A stretch of DNA of 59,726 bases from Rhizobium sp. Leaf262. Lineage in GTDB: Bacteria > Pseudomonadota > Alphaproteobacteria > Rhizobiales > Rhizobiaceae. The DNA is taken from contig NZ_LMMM01000001.1 in assembly GCF_001422245.1 (NCBI RefSeq), positions 744,534 to 804,259 of the forward strand, written 5' to 3'. Positions within the stretch are counted from its first letter, which is position 1. Every line of letters begins with the position of its first letter. This document shows, one piece after another, positions 18,127 to 27,259 of the stretch. The translations under genes and the position numbers were made by a program. The notes beneath the pieces were generated by a model. The model saw nothing but the letters and a program-made list of their open reading frames with translations. It ran no database searches and had not been told where the DNA came from.

Positions 18127-18771
18127 AGTCGCTCCGAAAAAATAGAGCCCAATTCGGTTGCCGTTGTAAGGGCGTCTCATCAGGCGGATGCAGAAGGCAT
18201 TCGCTTGTTTCCATGTGAGCGAAGCCTTGAAGGGTGGGATTCCGTTAAACGCCTAGTTCGCCCTGTTCGTCAATAGTTGCCGACACAAGAGTACCAGGAC
18301 GCGATCGGGACTTTTGGCTTCGCCACCGCACCACAGGCGCGTAGTTTCGCAAAATTACAAAAACTTAAGTTGTCCGGTGGGATCCCGGAGCCTAGCTTGG
18401 ATGTTGAAGCCACATTCGGCAGGAATGTCGAACCGTCGGTGGGATGTTCGCTTCTTTCGCAACGCGGAGCGTTCATTCGTTCAATATCAGGGTTTCCGCC
18501 ATTGAATATGGGCAGAACATTTATTCTCCAGACAGAACTATCTTCGTTCCAGCTAAAAGTCCCCGTGACGGATCAGCACCGAACACGGGTGCGAAAACAC
18601 GGCGTTGCCTCACACACGACGCCGATCCGGCAGTTCAAGAAATGCCAGACGGTGTTACTATCGACTTTGCCTTCCTCTGGCCGGGGGCGGGCCATTGAAC
18701 AAACCAGAGTTTTGCCGCTTGCCTCGGCGAATAACGCGACTGAAACGGTCGAATGAAAACGGAGTGTAAAA
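18127..18771. other. Divergent intergenic region between gntP and the 6-phosphogluconate dehydrogenase gene
   Basis: 645 bp. Open frames here (for example 18277-18756) have no recognisable protein features or good ribosome sites, and I do not call them. The region must contain both promoters. I see no obvious operator palindrome or RNA gene. Confidence 0.5.
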
Positions 18772-19776
18772 ATGCAGATTGCAATGGTCGGACTCGGACG
18801 AATGGGCGCCAATATGGTGCGTCGTCTTCTTAAATACGGCCACGACTGCGTCGTGTTTGACGTCAATCCAGACAATGTCGCAGCACTTGTGAAGGAAGGC
18901 GCCACCGGCGCGACTTCGCCGGAAGACCTTGTGGCAAAGCTTTCACCACCGCGCGCCGTCTGGCTTATGCTGCCCGCCGCGATCACGCCCAAGATCGCCC
19001 GCGACTTTGCTGCCAAACTCGAAAAGGGCGATGCCATCATCGATGGCGGCAACTCCAACTATCGCGATGCAATCGATCTTGCGGCAGAGTTCGCCGGGCG
19101 TGGCATCGATCTCATCGACACCGGCACATCGGGCGGTGTTTGGGGGCTGGAACGCGGTTATTCGCTGATGATCGGCGGACCGAAGGCTGCGGTCGAACGT
19201 CTCAATCCGATTTTTGCCTCTCTCGCACCCGGTGCTGGGCAGGGCATTGCCGCTGATCCGACAACCGGGACTGCGCCCATGGGCTATCTGCATTGCGGCC
19301 CCTCCGGTGCGGGCCACTTCGTCAAGATGGTTCATAATGGCATCGAATACGGCGTAATGGCTGCCTATGCCGAAGGATTGAATATCCTCAAGGCGGCAAA
19401 TGCGGGAACCCGCGCCCGCGAAGCCGATGCGGAAACCGCCCCGCTTGCCCACCCGCAATATTATCAGTTCGATATCGATCTTCCAGCCGTGACCGAAGTG
19501 TGGCGACACGGCTCGGTCATCAGTTCCTGGCTTCTGGATCTTACGGCGGAGGCGCTAAAGCAGGATCCGCATCTGGAGTACTATGACGGGCGTGTTTCGG
19601 ATTCTGGAGAAGGGCGCTGGACCCTTCAGGCCGCCATCGAGACAAGCGTTCCCGCGCCTGTGCTGTCGTCTGCCCTCTTCGAGCGATTTTCCTCACGCGG
19701 TGAGGCGGAGTTTTCCGGCAAGGTGCTCTCCGCGATGCGCCACGCCTTTGGCGGCCATCTGGAAAAAGCGAAGTAA
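18772..19776 (+). CDS. gnd: 6-phosphogluconate dehydrogenase, short (GndA/YqeC-type) form
   Basis: 334 residues, the size of the short decarboxylating form rather than the roughly 470-residue enteric enzyme. The N-terminal Rossmann motif is VGLGRMGANMVRRL (Gly-x-Gly-x2-Gly, residues 6-19). The substrate motif is DGGNSNYRDA (about 85-94), followed by DTGTSGGVWGLERGY (about 115-129). The catalytic Lys lies in FVKMVHNGIEYG (about 183-194). The enzyme converts 6-phosphogluconate to ribulose 5-phosphate with NAD(P)+ reduction. Gluconate import by the divergent permease would feed it once the sugar is phosphorylated. Confidence 0.93.
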   Translation: MQIAMVGLGRMGANMVRRLLKYGHDCVVFDVNPDNVAALVKEGATGATSPEDLVAKLSPPRAVWLMLPAAITPKIARDFAAKLEKGDAIIDGGNSNYRDAIDLAAEFAGRGIDLIDTGTSGGVWGLERGYSLMIGGPKAAVERLNPIFASLAPGAGQGIAADPTTGTAPMGYLHCGPSGAGHFVKMVHNGIEYGVMAAYAEGLNILKAANAGTRAREADAETAPLAHPQYYQFDIDLPAVTEVWRHGSVISSWLLDLTAEALKQDPHLEYYDGRVSDSGEGRWTLQAAIETSVPAPVLSSALFERFSSRGEAEFSGKVLSAMRHAFGGHLEKAK

Positions 19777-20393
19777 AAGGCGTGTCATCGAGCATGGAGC
19801 TTTCCGACATGCTCGCAAATGCTTGGTAACTTGATCTGTAGGACCAGATCACACGCCATCACCATTCAGCATGATGGTGGTGGCGTTGACGCGCCTGTCG
19901 CTCAAACCCATCGCACCCGCCGATGTGCTGTTGCGTGCCCGCTCGCCATGAGAGCGGAGGCGGCACCCGGTCTGCAAAATAACCAGATCGAACCGCGCTG
20001 TCCTGCAGCAGATGCTGAGCGCACCTAACTCTGAAAAAGAGTAGCCCGGTGCGCAATCGTGCGAGACACATCCAACTCATCGAAAAACCCTCGAGATCCC
20101 TTTGATGGATTCGGGCCATTCCGCATCTCTGATCGGCGGGCAGGATGATTGGAAGATCACATTTTCTGACAGCTGGCAGCTCTGGCTGCCCAATTTATCA
20201 GCATAGAATCCGTTGCCTGCAAGGCATCTGCACAGACAAAATGCGTCTTTGAAAAAGACATCAAATGGCTTCGAAAAGTGGCTTTACAAATGATATAAAG
20301 TGATAACAATAGAAAGAATAAAGCGTCCCCTCTGCTGAGGAAGCGGCCCGCCTGTCGGACCGTGTGGAGGGTCGCAAGACACAGGAGGCCGTC
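19777..20393. other. Intergenic region upstream of the catabolic operon
   Basis: 617 bp without a supported gene. It holds a 7-bp inverted repeat, TGATCTG/CAGATCA, at 19832-19851 that may act in termination or regulation, and an AT-rich promoter-like stretch at 20279-20330. The latter contains a candidate regulator site at 20288-20300. Short open frames in the first half are not credible. Confidence 0.45.
20288..20300 (-). promoter_or_regulatory. Candidate GntR operator upstream of the catabolic operon
   Basis: Read on the minus strand this is CTTTATATCATTT. A closely similar site, ATTTATACCATTT, lies at 36845-36857 before the gene pair that includes the GntR regulator. Sharing TTTATAYCATTT at both promoter regions suggests a common operator, about 95 bp before the first gene here. 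This is an inference from two sites only. Confidence 0.3.
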
Positions 20394-21071
20394 ATGGAAA
20401 ACTCATCGCTTACCGCGCGTCAATTGTACGAGCAGGCCAAAGCTAACCCCACGCGCAGACGATTTGGGTTCGGCCGCAAGCCGATGCTGATCAATATCGA
20501 TTTGCAATGTGCTTACACGTCTCTCGGCGAGTTCGTGACGGCATATGAGACCGATCCCCGGCAGCTGGAATACGTCAATACGCTGTCCGGTCTCGCCCGC
20601 GACAAGGGCCTGCCGGTGACGTGGACCTATGTTGCCTACATGGAATCGGGCGAGGATTGTGGCGTCTGGGGCACTCGCACCGACACGCCTGACTCCCTGC
20701 AAAACATCAAGGTCGGCTCGCGCCGGGCCGAGTTCGATCCCCGCCTTAAGATCGATCACGTCAAGGACATCATCCTCAACAAGCGCATGGCATCGCCTTT
20801 CCATGAGACCAATCTTCAGTCGCTGATGGTCTGGCACCAGTGCGACACGGTTGTTTTGACCGGCGGCTCGACATCCGGCTGTATCCGCGCCTGCGTGGTG
20901 GATTCGATCTCTCGCGGCTACCGGGTCATCGTTCCCGAAGAATGCGTGGCCGACAAGCATGAGAGCCCGCATTTCGCCAATCTCTATGACATTTCCGTCA
21001 AATATGGCGATGTGATTCCAGTCTCGGATGCTATCGCCTGGTACGAGGCCTATCAGCCGGAGGTACGTTGA
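20394..21071 (+). CDS. Isochorismatase-family cysteine hydrolase (amidase)
   Basis: 225 residues from ATG 20394, preceded by AGGAGG. The cysteine-hydrolase triad is visible: Asp in LINIDLQCAY (about residue 39), Lys in ILNKRMASPF (about 132), and the nucleophilic Cys in GGSTSGCIRACVVD (about 165). The family hydrolyses C-N bonds in compounds such as N-carbamoylsarcosine, maleamate, nicotinamide, biuret and ureidoacrylate. It opens a long co-directional operon containing two PuuE-like hydrolases. A half-amide or carbamoyl intermediate released by those enzymes would be a sensible substrate. True isochorismatase activity is unlikely because no siderophore synthesis genes are present. Confidence 0.9.
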   Translation: MENSSLTARQLYEQAKANPTRRRFGFGRKPMLINIDLQCAYTSLGEFVTAYETDPRQLEYVNTLSGLARDKGLPVTWTYVAYMESGEDCGVWGTRTDTPDSLQNIKVGSRRAEFDPRLKIDHVKDIILNKRMASPFHETNLQSLMVWHQCDTVVLTGGSTSGCIRACVVDSISRGYRVIVPEECVADKHESPHFANLYDISVKYGDVIPVSDAIAWYEAYQPEVR

Positions 21072-21072
21072 G

Positions 21073-22020
21073 ATGGCTGGCGAGGCGAGTGCAATGAAAT
21101 CGGACCTCGGGCTCTATGATTATCTGCCCTGGCCGAACCGCCCAAAGATCGTCTGGCCCGGCAACAAGAAGATTGCCGTCTGGATCGCACCGAACATCGA
21201 GTTCTACGAATACAATCCGCCGAACAATCCCACCCGCACACCCTGGGCGCGGCCTAACCCGGATGTCCTGCAATATTCCCACCGGGATTACGGCAACCGT
21301 GCCGGTTGGCAGCGGATGATGGCGGCGATGGATAGGGCCGGTTTTCGCGGCTCTGTTTCGCTTAATGTCGCGCTGTGCGATCACCATCCTGAAATCATCA
21401 AGGCCTGCGCGGATCGTGGCTGGGAGTTCTTCTCCCACGGCATCTACAACACGCGTTATGTCTATAATCTCGATATCGAGCAGGAGCGCGCGATCATCCG
21501 CGATGCGTTCGATACGGTGCGTAAACACACCGGTCAGGAGCTGGCGGGGTGGCTCTCGCCTGCATTGTCCAACAATTTCTGGACGATGGATATTCTGTCG
21601 GAAGCGGGCATCCAGTACACCTGCGACATGTTCCATGACGACCAGCCGATGCCGGTCAAGGTGAAGTCCGGCAAGCTGATTTCTATGCCGTACTCGCTCG
21701 AGATGAACGACGTCATCGTCTACAACAGCCAGAAGGTCACGCCGCGCCACTACGGCGAAATCATCAAGCGGCAGTTCGATCAGCTTTACAAGGAAGGCGA
21801 TGAAAGCGGCACGGTCATGTGCATTCCGCTGCATCCGTACCTTGTTGGTCAGCCGCATCGCATCGACGCCTTTGCCGAAGCCATCGAATATATCGCAGGG
21901 CATGACGGCGTGTGGCAGACGACAGGCCGCGAAATCGCAGCCGCCTATCACGCCACCGGTGCCTATGACGCTATGAGTGCTGCCATGGTCGCCCATAAAT
22001 CCGGGAAGGGAGCGCGCTGA
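21073..22020 (+). CDS. PuuE-like polysaccharide-deacetylase-fold hydrolase (1 of 2)
   Basis: 315 residues. ATG 21073 follows GGAGG and lies 1 bp after the previous stop. The features are IAVWIAPNIEFYEY near residue 40, SHRDYGNRAGWQRMM (about 75-90), FFSHGIYNTRY (about 128-138), and GWLSPALSNNFWTMDIL (about 165-181). The Asp of the usual TFDDG motif of NodB enzymes is replaced in this branch, as in the metal-independent allantoinase PuuE and bacterial imidase. Those enzymes open cyclic ureides or imides rather than deacetylating sugars. With the amidase upstream, ring opening of a cyclic amide or imide is the best inference. It overlaps the next gene by one base. Confidence 0.82.
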   Translation: MAGEASAMKSDLGLYDYLPWPNRPKIVWPGNKKIAVWIAPNIEFYEYNPPNNPTRTPWARPNPDVLQYSHRDYGNRAGWQRMMAAMDRAGFRGSVSLNVALCDHHPEIIKACADRGWEFFSHGIYNTRYVYNLDIEQERAIIRDAFDTVRKHTGQELAGWLSPALSNNFWTMDILSEAGIQYTCDMFHDDQPMPVKVKSGKLISMPYSLEMNDVIVYNSQKVTPRHYGEIIKRQFDQLYKEGDESGTVMCIPLHPYLVGQPHRIDAFAEAIEYIAGHDGVWQTTGREIAAAYHATGAYDAMSAAMVAHKSGKGAR

Positions 22021-22943
22021 TGTCTATGCCTGAAGACTATCTCAACTATCCCGCCCGTCGGTACGGCATGGACCATGATCGCTACGAGTGGAGCGACATG
22101 TTCTCCCGCAAGCCGATTGCGTGGCCGGATGACGCGCGCATTGCGCTGTCCATCATTACCCATGTGCAGCATTTTCCGCTCGACATGCCCTCCAAGCCGT
22201 TCAAGGCACCGGGCGCGTTGTCCATGCCTTACCCGGATTTTCGCTATTACACGAACCGGGATTACGGCAATCGCATCGGCATTTTTCGCATTCTCAAGCT
22301 GCTTGCGGAAAAGGAGCTGGAAGCCAGCTTTGCCATCAATGGCGTGATTGCCAAGCGTTATCCGGCGCTGATCGACGCTGTGGTGCGGGGCGGGCATGAG
22401 ATCATCGCGCACGGTCTGGATATGGGCAAGGTCCATCATTCCGGCCTTGGCGAAGACGAAGAGAATGCCATTATTGCCGAGGCATTGAGCCTGCTGCGCG
22501 AGGCGAGCGGACAGAAGGTCGAGGGTTGGCTGTCGCCGGGTCGCGCGCAGGGTTTCAATACGCCTGATCTTCTGGCGCGCAACGGTGTTGCCTATAGCCT
22601 TGATTGGGCAAACGACGATCTTCCCTACGAGATGCAGACGAAAAACGGCTCGCTGCTCGCCATGCCCATGGCCTATGAGACGGATGATCGCGTTGTGGCC
22701 GACGAGTATTTCCAGTCGGAAGCCGAATGGATGCAGCAGGTCAAGGACCGCTTCGACGTTCTCTACCGCGAAAGCGCGCAATATGGCGGTCGTGTCATGA
22801 GCCTGCCTTTGCACAGCTGGGTGTCCGGCATGCCGTATCGCGTCGAATATCTGCGCGAAGCCCTTGATTACATTCTGTCGCATGAGGGTGTGTGGAACGC
22901 ACCCGCAGGTGACATCTGCGCGGCTTTCCGTGCCGCTGGCTGA
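22020..22943 (+). CDS. PuuE-like polysaccharide-deacetylase-fold hydrolase (2 of 2)
   Basis: 307 residues. Its ATG shares a base with the previous stop (TGATG). It has the same architecture as the preceding protein: YTNRDYGNRIGIFRIL (about 76-91), GGHEIIAHGLDMGK (about 124-137), GWLSPGRAQGFNTPDLLA (about 165-182) and LPLHSWVSGMPYR near 263. The two are clearly paralogous but far from identical, so they may act on different ring intermediates or form a hetero-oligomer. Active-site histidines in AHG and LHS are kept. Allantoinase itself is unlikely as the only role, because no other purine-degradation genes are nearby. Confidence 0.82.
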   Translation: MSMPEDYLNYPARRYGMDHDRYEWSDMFSRKPIAWPDDARIALSIITHVQHFPLDMPSKPFKAPGALSMPYPDFRYYTNRDYGNRIGIFRILKLLAEKELEASFAINGVIAKRYPALIDAVVRGGHEIIAHGLDMGKVHHSGLGEDEENAIIAEALSLLREASGQKVEGWLSPGRAQGFNTPDLLARNGVAYSLDWANDDLPYEMQTKNGSLLAMPMAYETDDRVVADEYFQSEAEWMQQVKDRFDVLYRESAQYGGRVMSLPLHSWVSGMPYRVEYLREALDYILSHEGVWNAPAGDICAAFRAAG

Positions 22944-23015
22944 ATGCGTTGCCGTTGAGGTGAGCGGCTACGGCTGCTCACCGAACGCTTTTTGAAGAAT
23001 AGAAAGACAAGGTTC

Positions 23016-24422
23016 ATGGCGCAAGCAGTCGCACCGCGCACAATGTTGGGCAAGATTTGGGATGAGCACGAGATATTGCGCCATCCTGCTGGCCCATCTT
23101 TGCTTTACATCGACCGCGACATGATTCACGAAGGCAGCTTCCATGCCTTTGCCGATCTCAAGCGGCGTGGCCTGAAGCCTCGGCGTCCGCAGCAAATCTT
23201 CGGTGTTGCCGACCATTACGTGCCGACACTGGGCCGAAAGTCGAGCGATGCGGCAAGCCCCGCCATCGCCCACATGATCGACACTTTCGATGAGAATATG
23301 GAATGGGGCGGCGTGCGCCATTTCGGCATATCGAGCCGGGAACAGGGCATCGTGCATGTGATGGCACCGGAGCAGGGTATTACTTTGCCGGGTCTCACCA
23401 TCGTCTGTTCCGATAGCCATACTTCGACACAAGGGGCGCTGGGCGCCATCGCCTTCGGTATCGGCCAATCCGAAAACGCCCATGTTCTGGCCACCCAGAC
23501 GCTGTGGCAGTCTCGTCCCAAAACCATGCGCGTCACTATTGATGGCGTGCTGGGGCAGGGCGTGACCGCCAAGGATGTTATGCTGGCGCTGATCGCGAAG
23601 ATCGGCGCAGCCGGTGCCGGTGGCCACGCCATCGAATTTACCGGGCAGGTGGTGAGGGGCCTCTCCATCGAGGGACGGCTGACGCTTTGCAATATGTCGA
23701 TCGAGGCCGCGGCCCGCTTCGGCATGGTTGCGGCGGATGAAACGACATTTGCCTATGTCAGAGGCCGCCATTTCGCGCCATCGGAGCAGGAATGGGACGG
23801 CGCGGTTAGCCATTGGCGCACGCTTGCCAGCGATAGCGATGCCTTCTTCGATGCCGAAGTTTCCTTGGACGCTGCGGATATCGCGCCCATGGTAACATGG
23901 GGCACCAGCCCGGAAGATGCCGTTTCGATCACTGGACGCGTTCCCGATCCCTCGACATTTGACAGCGTAGAAAAGCGCAAGGCGGTGACGAAGTCGCTGG
24001 AATATATGGAGCTTGCGCCCGGCACGGCTCTGGATGGGCTGAAGCTGGACAAGGTTTTCATCGGCTCTTGCACCAACAGCCGGATCGAGGATTTGCGCGC
24101 TGCGGCATCCATTCTGAAGGGTCGCAAAGCGATGATACCGGCCATCGTCGTGCCGGGATCGACACAGGTGAAGGCACAGGCCGAAGCCGAGGGCATTGCC
24201 CGCATCTTCCTTGAAGCAGGTTTCGAATGGCGCGAGTCGGGCTGTTCCATGTGCGCGGCGATCAATGGTGACGTCGTTGGTCCCGGTGAACGTTGCGCCT
24301 CCACCTCCAACCGCAATTTCGTCGGTCGTCAGGGGCCCGGGGCGCGCACGCATCTGGTCAGTCCGGCCATGGCCGCTGCTGCTGCCATCAGCGGCTGTCT
24401 CACCGACGTGCGCAGGATGTGA
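23016..24422 (+). CDS. Aconitase-superfamily hydro-lyase, large subunit (LeuC-like)
   Basis: 468 residues from ATG 23016. The three [4Fe-4S] ligands are in place: Cys352 in GSCTNSR, and Cys410 and Cys413 in SGCSMCAA. Other family motifs are CSDSHTSTQGALGA (about 136-149) and GPGARTHLVSPAMAAAAA near the end. LeuC/LeuD pairs isomerise or hydrate di- and tricarboxylates such as isopropylmalate, citraconate and dimethylmaleate. A housekeeping leucine role is improbable inside this catabolic operon. With a C-C lyase of the isocitrate lyase family downstream, hydration of a substituted maleate is the likelier step. The small subunit follows after 7 bp. Confidence 0.9.
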   Translation: MAQAVAPRTMLGKIWDEHEILRHPAGPSLLYIDRDMIHEGSFHAFADLKRRGLKPRRPQQIFGVADHYVPTLGRKSSDAASPAIAHMIDTFDENMEWGGVRHFGISSREQGIVHVMAPEQGITLPGLTIVCSDSHTSTQGALGAIAFGIGQSENAHVLATQTLWQSRPKTMRVTIDGVLGQGVTAKDVMLALIAKIGAAGAGGHAIEFTGQVVRGLSIEGRLTLCNMSIEAAARFGMVAADETTFAYVRGRHFAPSEQEWDGAVSHWRTLASDSDAFFDAEVSLDAADIAPMVTWGTSPEDAVSITGRVPDPSTFDSVEKRKAVTKSLEYMELAPGTALDGLKLDKVFIGSCTNSRIEDLRAAASILKGRKAMIPAIVVPGSTQVKAQAEAEGIARIFLEAGFEWRESGCSMCAAINGDVVGPGERCASTSNRNFVGRQGPGARTHLVSPAMAAAAAISGCLTDVRRM

Positions 24423-24429
24423 GGGGACA

Positions 24430-25047
24430 ATGATGAAAGCATTCATTCGCGAAACATCCACGGCAGTAGCCATTCCCGGCGTCAACTGTGATACGGACCA
24501 GATCATTCCCGGTCGCTTTTTGAAGGCAGACCGCGCGCAGGGATATGGTCAGTTCCTGTTCCACGACATCCGTCGCGACGAACAGAAAGAACTGGACCCA
24601 TCGTTTCCGCTGAATAAGCCGGGTGCCGACGCCGCGACCATTCTTCTTGTCGAAGACAATTTCGGATGCGGATCGTCCCGCGAGGGTGCGGTTTACGCGC
24701 TGGTGGACCACGGCATTCGGGCGGTCATCGGGCCGAGCTTCGGCGATATCTTCTTCAACAACGCCCTTAAAAATGGGCTTGTGCCAGTTCGTTTGTCCGC
24801 AGATCATTGCGAGTCACTGGCGGAGCATCTCAACCGGTTTCCTGACGCAGAGGTTACGGTCGATCTGGAGTCCGCCGAACTGATCCTGCCAGGTAATCTC
24901 GGCACGCACCCCATCACCATCGATCCCTTCGCGCGCGACTGTATCTTACGCGGTCTTGATGAGATCGAGATGACGTTCACCTTCATGGAGCAGATCACCG
25001 CCTTCGAAACGGATCGAATGGCGTCGCATTCCTGGCTGAGCCGTTGA
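24430..25047 (+). CDS. Aconitase-superfamily hydro-lyase, small subunit (LeuD-like)
   Basis: 205 residues from the first of two adjacent ATGs, after GAGGGG. It shows the swivel-domain features NCDTDQIIPGRFLK (about 19-32), LLVEDNFGCGSSREGAVYAL (about 75-94), GPSFGDIFFNNALKNGL (about 102-118), and FMEQITAFE at the end. It forms the active enzyme with the large subunit encoded 7 bp upstream. The substrate loop of LeuD proteins differs between isopropylmalate, citramalate and dimethylmalate enzymes, and I cannot assign it by eye. Confidence 0.9.
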   Translation: MMKAFIRETSTAVAIPGVNCDTDQIIPGRFLKADRAQGYGQFLFHDIRRDEQKELDPSFPLNKPGADAATILLVEDNFGCGSSREGAVYALVDHGIRAVIGPSFGDIFFNNALKNGLVPVRLSADHCESLAEHLNRFPDAEVTVDLESAELILPGNLGTHPITIDPFARDCILRGLDEIEMTFTFMEQITAFETDRMASHSWLSR

Positions 25048-25102
25048 CGGGCGGACCAGCGAGTTTCTTTTGCCGTCTCATAAAAAAAACTGGGAGCATA
25101 AA

Positions 25103-26320
25103 ATGACATTCAAAATCGAACGACGCGACCTTTTAAAGGTCTCCGGAGCGCTAGCCGTCAGCCTGGCTGCGCCTTCCATTCTGCGCGCGCAGACACCAAC
25201 CATCAAGGTTGGTGTCATCGAGCCGCTGACAGGCAACCTCGCCTATAACGGCACACAGAGTGCTGCCGGCGCAAAGTTTGCGGCGGAAGCCATCAATGCC
25301 GCAGGCGGCATAAAGTCGATGGGCGGTGCCAAGATCGAACTCGTCGTGGTGGATGCGCAGAGCCGCCCGGAAGCCGCCGCCGCGGCCGTCGATACGCTGA
25401 TCGAGGCCAATGCCTGCGCCTTCACCGGTGCCACTGCCTCTGCTCTCGGCCTTGCGTCTTCGCAGGCAGCAGCAAAATATAATCTCGCGCAGGTCTTCTC
25501 CATCGGTACCGCCGAAACCGTCGTAACACGCGGCCTGCCCAACGTTTTCCGTTTCACGCCGGGCGTCAACAAATGCACCAGCGTTGCGCTCGAAAACCTC
25601 AAGCTGCTCAATGCAGGCGCTGGCAATTCCATCAAGACAGCGGCCATCGTCCATGAAGACGGTCCCTTCGGCTCCAACATGGCGAAAATCCTGGCCGAGC
25701 AACTGCCGAAGCAGGGCATCGAAGTGGTCGAGACCATCTCGCACCCGACACCGCAGCGCGACTTTTCCAACATCGCGCTCCGCGTCAAGGCGTCAAAGGC
25801 CGATATCCTCATTCCTTCGAACTACATCAACGAATACACATTGATGGCGCGCGCGCTCAACCAGCAGCGCGTCGAACTCAAGGCGATCTATTCCATCCTT
25901 GGCGGCGCTGCATCCAACATCAAGTTCGTTCGCGAGAACAAGGAAGTCGCTCAATACGTGATGGACTGCAATCACTGGTACGATCCGTCCAAGGACCTGT
26001 CCAAGGCGCTCGCTGCCAGCGTTGCTGCTGCAAAGCTCGACCTGACCTATGACGTGATGGTGTCCTATGCGACGATACAGGTCATTGCCGACGCTCTGGA
26101 GCGCGGCGCTTCGGCTGATCGCCAGAAGATGATCGAGGCTCTGGCCGCATCGACCTTCGACAAGTCCATCATGCCTTATGGTCCCACGAAGTTCGTCAAT
26201 GGCGACAATGTCAACTCGCGGCCTGTGAACACGCAGATCCGTGGAGACAAGATCGAACTGGTCTTCCCGAAGGAATATGCGACCGCAGAAGCGGTCTTCC
26301 CGATCCCTGCCAAAAACTGA
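25103..26320 (+). CDS. Liv-type ABC transporter substrate-binding protein
   Basis: 405 residues from ATG 25103, with GGGAG upstream. A Tat-type signal (ERRDLLKVSGALAVSLAAPS, residues 6-25) is cleaved near ILRAQ. The mature protein is a periplasmic binding protein of the branched-chain amino acid family: TIKVGVIEPLTGNLAYNG at its start, AEAINAAGGI, and FTGATASALGLASSQAA around the ligand site. Liv-type binding proteins also take amides, urea, aromatic acids and other carboxylates, so the ligand may be the substrate of this operon. A stem-loop separates it from the permease gene, as is usual when the binding protein must be made in excess. Confidence 0.93.
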   Translation: MTFKIERRDLLKVSGALAVSLAAPSILRAQTPTIKVGVIEPLTGNLAYNGTQSAAGAKFAAEAINAAGGIKSMGGAKIELVVVDAQSRPEAAAAAVDTLIEANACAFTGATASALGLASSQAAAKYNLAQVFSIGTAETVVTRGLPNVFRFTPGVNKCTSVALENLKLLNAGAGNSIKTAAIVHEDGPFGSNMAKILAEQLPKQGIEVVETISHPTPQRDFSNIALRVKASKADILIPSNYINEYTLMARALNQQRVELKAIYSILGGAASNIKFVRENKEVAQYVMDCNHWYDPSKDLSKALAASVAAAKLDLTYDVMVSYATIQVIADALERGASADRQKMIEALAASTFDKSIMPYGPTKFVNGDNVNSRPVNTQIRGDKIELVFPKEYATAEAVFPIPAKN

Positions 26321-26328
26321 CACGGTCT

Positions 26329-26360
26329 CGCCCCCACGGACGTCAATGTCCCTGGGGGCG
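26329..26360 (+). promoter_or_regulatory. Intercistronic stem-loop after the binding-protein gene
   Basis: CGCCCCCA pairs with TGGGGGCG, then GGAC with GTCC after a C/C mismatch, leaving a 6-nt loop. It sits 8 bp after the stop of the binding-protein gene and 30 bp before the permease gene. It probably protects the upstream mRNA or attenuates read-through, giving more binding protein than membrane components. Confidence 0.5.
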
Positions 26361-26389
26361 CTCTTCAAACGACAGAGAGGCGAGCCCTG

Positions 26390-27259
26390 ATGTCAAGTCT
26401 GATCTTACCTGCCGTGTTGAGCGGCCTGATGATGGGAGCCGTCTATGCGCTGGTAGCGCTGGGCCTGACCCTCATTTATGGCGTGCTCCACATCATCAAC
26501 TTTGCGCATGGCAGCCTGTTGATGCTGGCGCTTTACGCCGTCTATTTCCTGTATTTCTATTTCGGCGTCGATCCCTATCTCGCCATTCCCATCGTTCTTC
26601 CGGCCTTCTTCGCGCTCGGTTACGTGTTGCAGCGTTTCCTGATTGCGCCAATGAGCAGCGGCTCGGAACAGAATGTTCTTCTCATCACGCTCGCTGTGTC
26701 GATGATCATCGACAATCTGGCGCTCTACTTCTGGACGTCGAATACCCGCACGGCGGATATAGCCTATGCCTATGACACGGTCGAAGTGCTGGGTGCCTAT
26801 CTGCCGCTTGGCCGTGTGATCGCTTTCGGTGCAGCACTGGCCGTCGCACCGCTTCTCTGGTGCTTCATGGCCTATACCCGCACGGGCTCTGCCATTCGCG
26901 CCGTGGCAATCGAGAAACGCGGTGCGGAACTCGTCGGTATCGACGTCAACCACACCTATGCCATCTGTTTCGGTATCGGAACGGCCTGTGTGGCGCTCGC
27001 GGCCTGCCTGTTGCTGCCGACATTCTACATCACGCCACAGGTTGGTTACACCTTCGTCCTCGTTGCTTTCACCACGGTTGTGCTGGGTGGAATGGGCAGC
27101 CTGCTGGGTGCTTTGGTCGCCGGTCTGCTGCTTGGCGTCATCGAGTCCCTCTGCGGTCTCTTCCTCGGCGAAAGCCTTGGCCAGATCGGTATCTTCCTCG
27201 CCTTCATCCTCATCCTTCTCTTCAAACCGTCAGGGCTTCTCGGGAGGGCAAGGACATGA
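26390..27259 (+). CDS. Liv-type ABC transporter permease (LivH-like)
   Basis: 289 residues with about 8 membrane helices. Family features are GLMMGAVYALVALGLTLIYGVLHIINFAHG at the N-terminus (about residues 12-41) and the coupling segment GSAIRAVAIEKRGAELVGID (about 165-184), followed by GMGSLLGALVAGLLLGVIES near the C-terminus. It forms the channel together with the next gene product. Its stop overlaps the next start by 4 bp (ATGA). Confidence 0.94.
   Translation: MSSLILPAVLSGLMMGAVYALVALGLTLIYGVLHIINFAHGSLLMLALYAVYFLYFYFGVDPYLAIPIVLPAFFALGYVLQRFLIAPMSSGSEQNVLLITLAVSMIIDNLALYFWTSNTRTADIAYAYDTVEVLGAYLPLGRVIAFGAALAVAPLLWCFMAYTRTGSAIRAVAIEKRGAELVGIDVNHTYAICFGIGTACVALAACLLLPTFYITPQVGYTFVLVAFTTVVLGGMGSLLGALVAGLLLGVIESLCGLFLGESLGQIGIFLAFILILLFKPSGLLGRART

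Noticed and set aside
18277..18756. 159-codon open frame in the gntP-gnd intergenic region
   Set aside because: No recognisable domain, atypical composition, no good ribosome site and competing frames on both strands; the region is better read as promoter DNA.
19832..19851. tRNA or small RNA gene around the TGATCTG/CAGATCA repeat
   Set aside because: A 7-bp stem alone; no cloverleaf, CCA end or promoter-terminator pair could be found.
21031..21996. 321-codon minus-strand open frame opposite the first PuuE-like gene
   Set aside because: Antisense shadow of a gene with clear family motifs; typical of GC-rich third-position bias.
22968..24506. 512-codon minus-strand open frame opposite the LeuC-like gene
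   Set aside because: The plus strand carries all [4Fe-4S] cysteines and family motifs; the antisense frame has none.
23016..25047. Leucine biosynthesis role for the LeuC/LeuD-like genes
   Set aside because: They sit inside a catabolic and transport operon without leuA or leuB; a paralogous hydratase is more likely.
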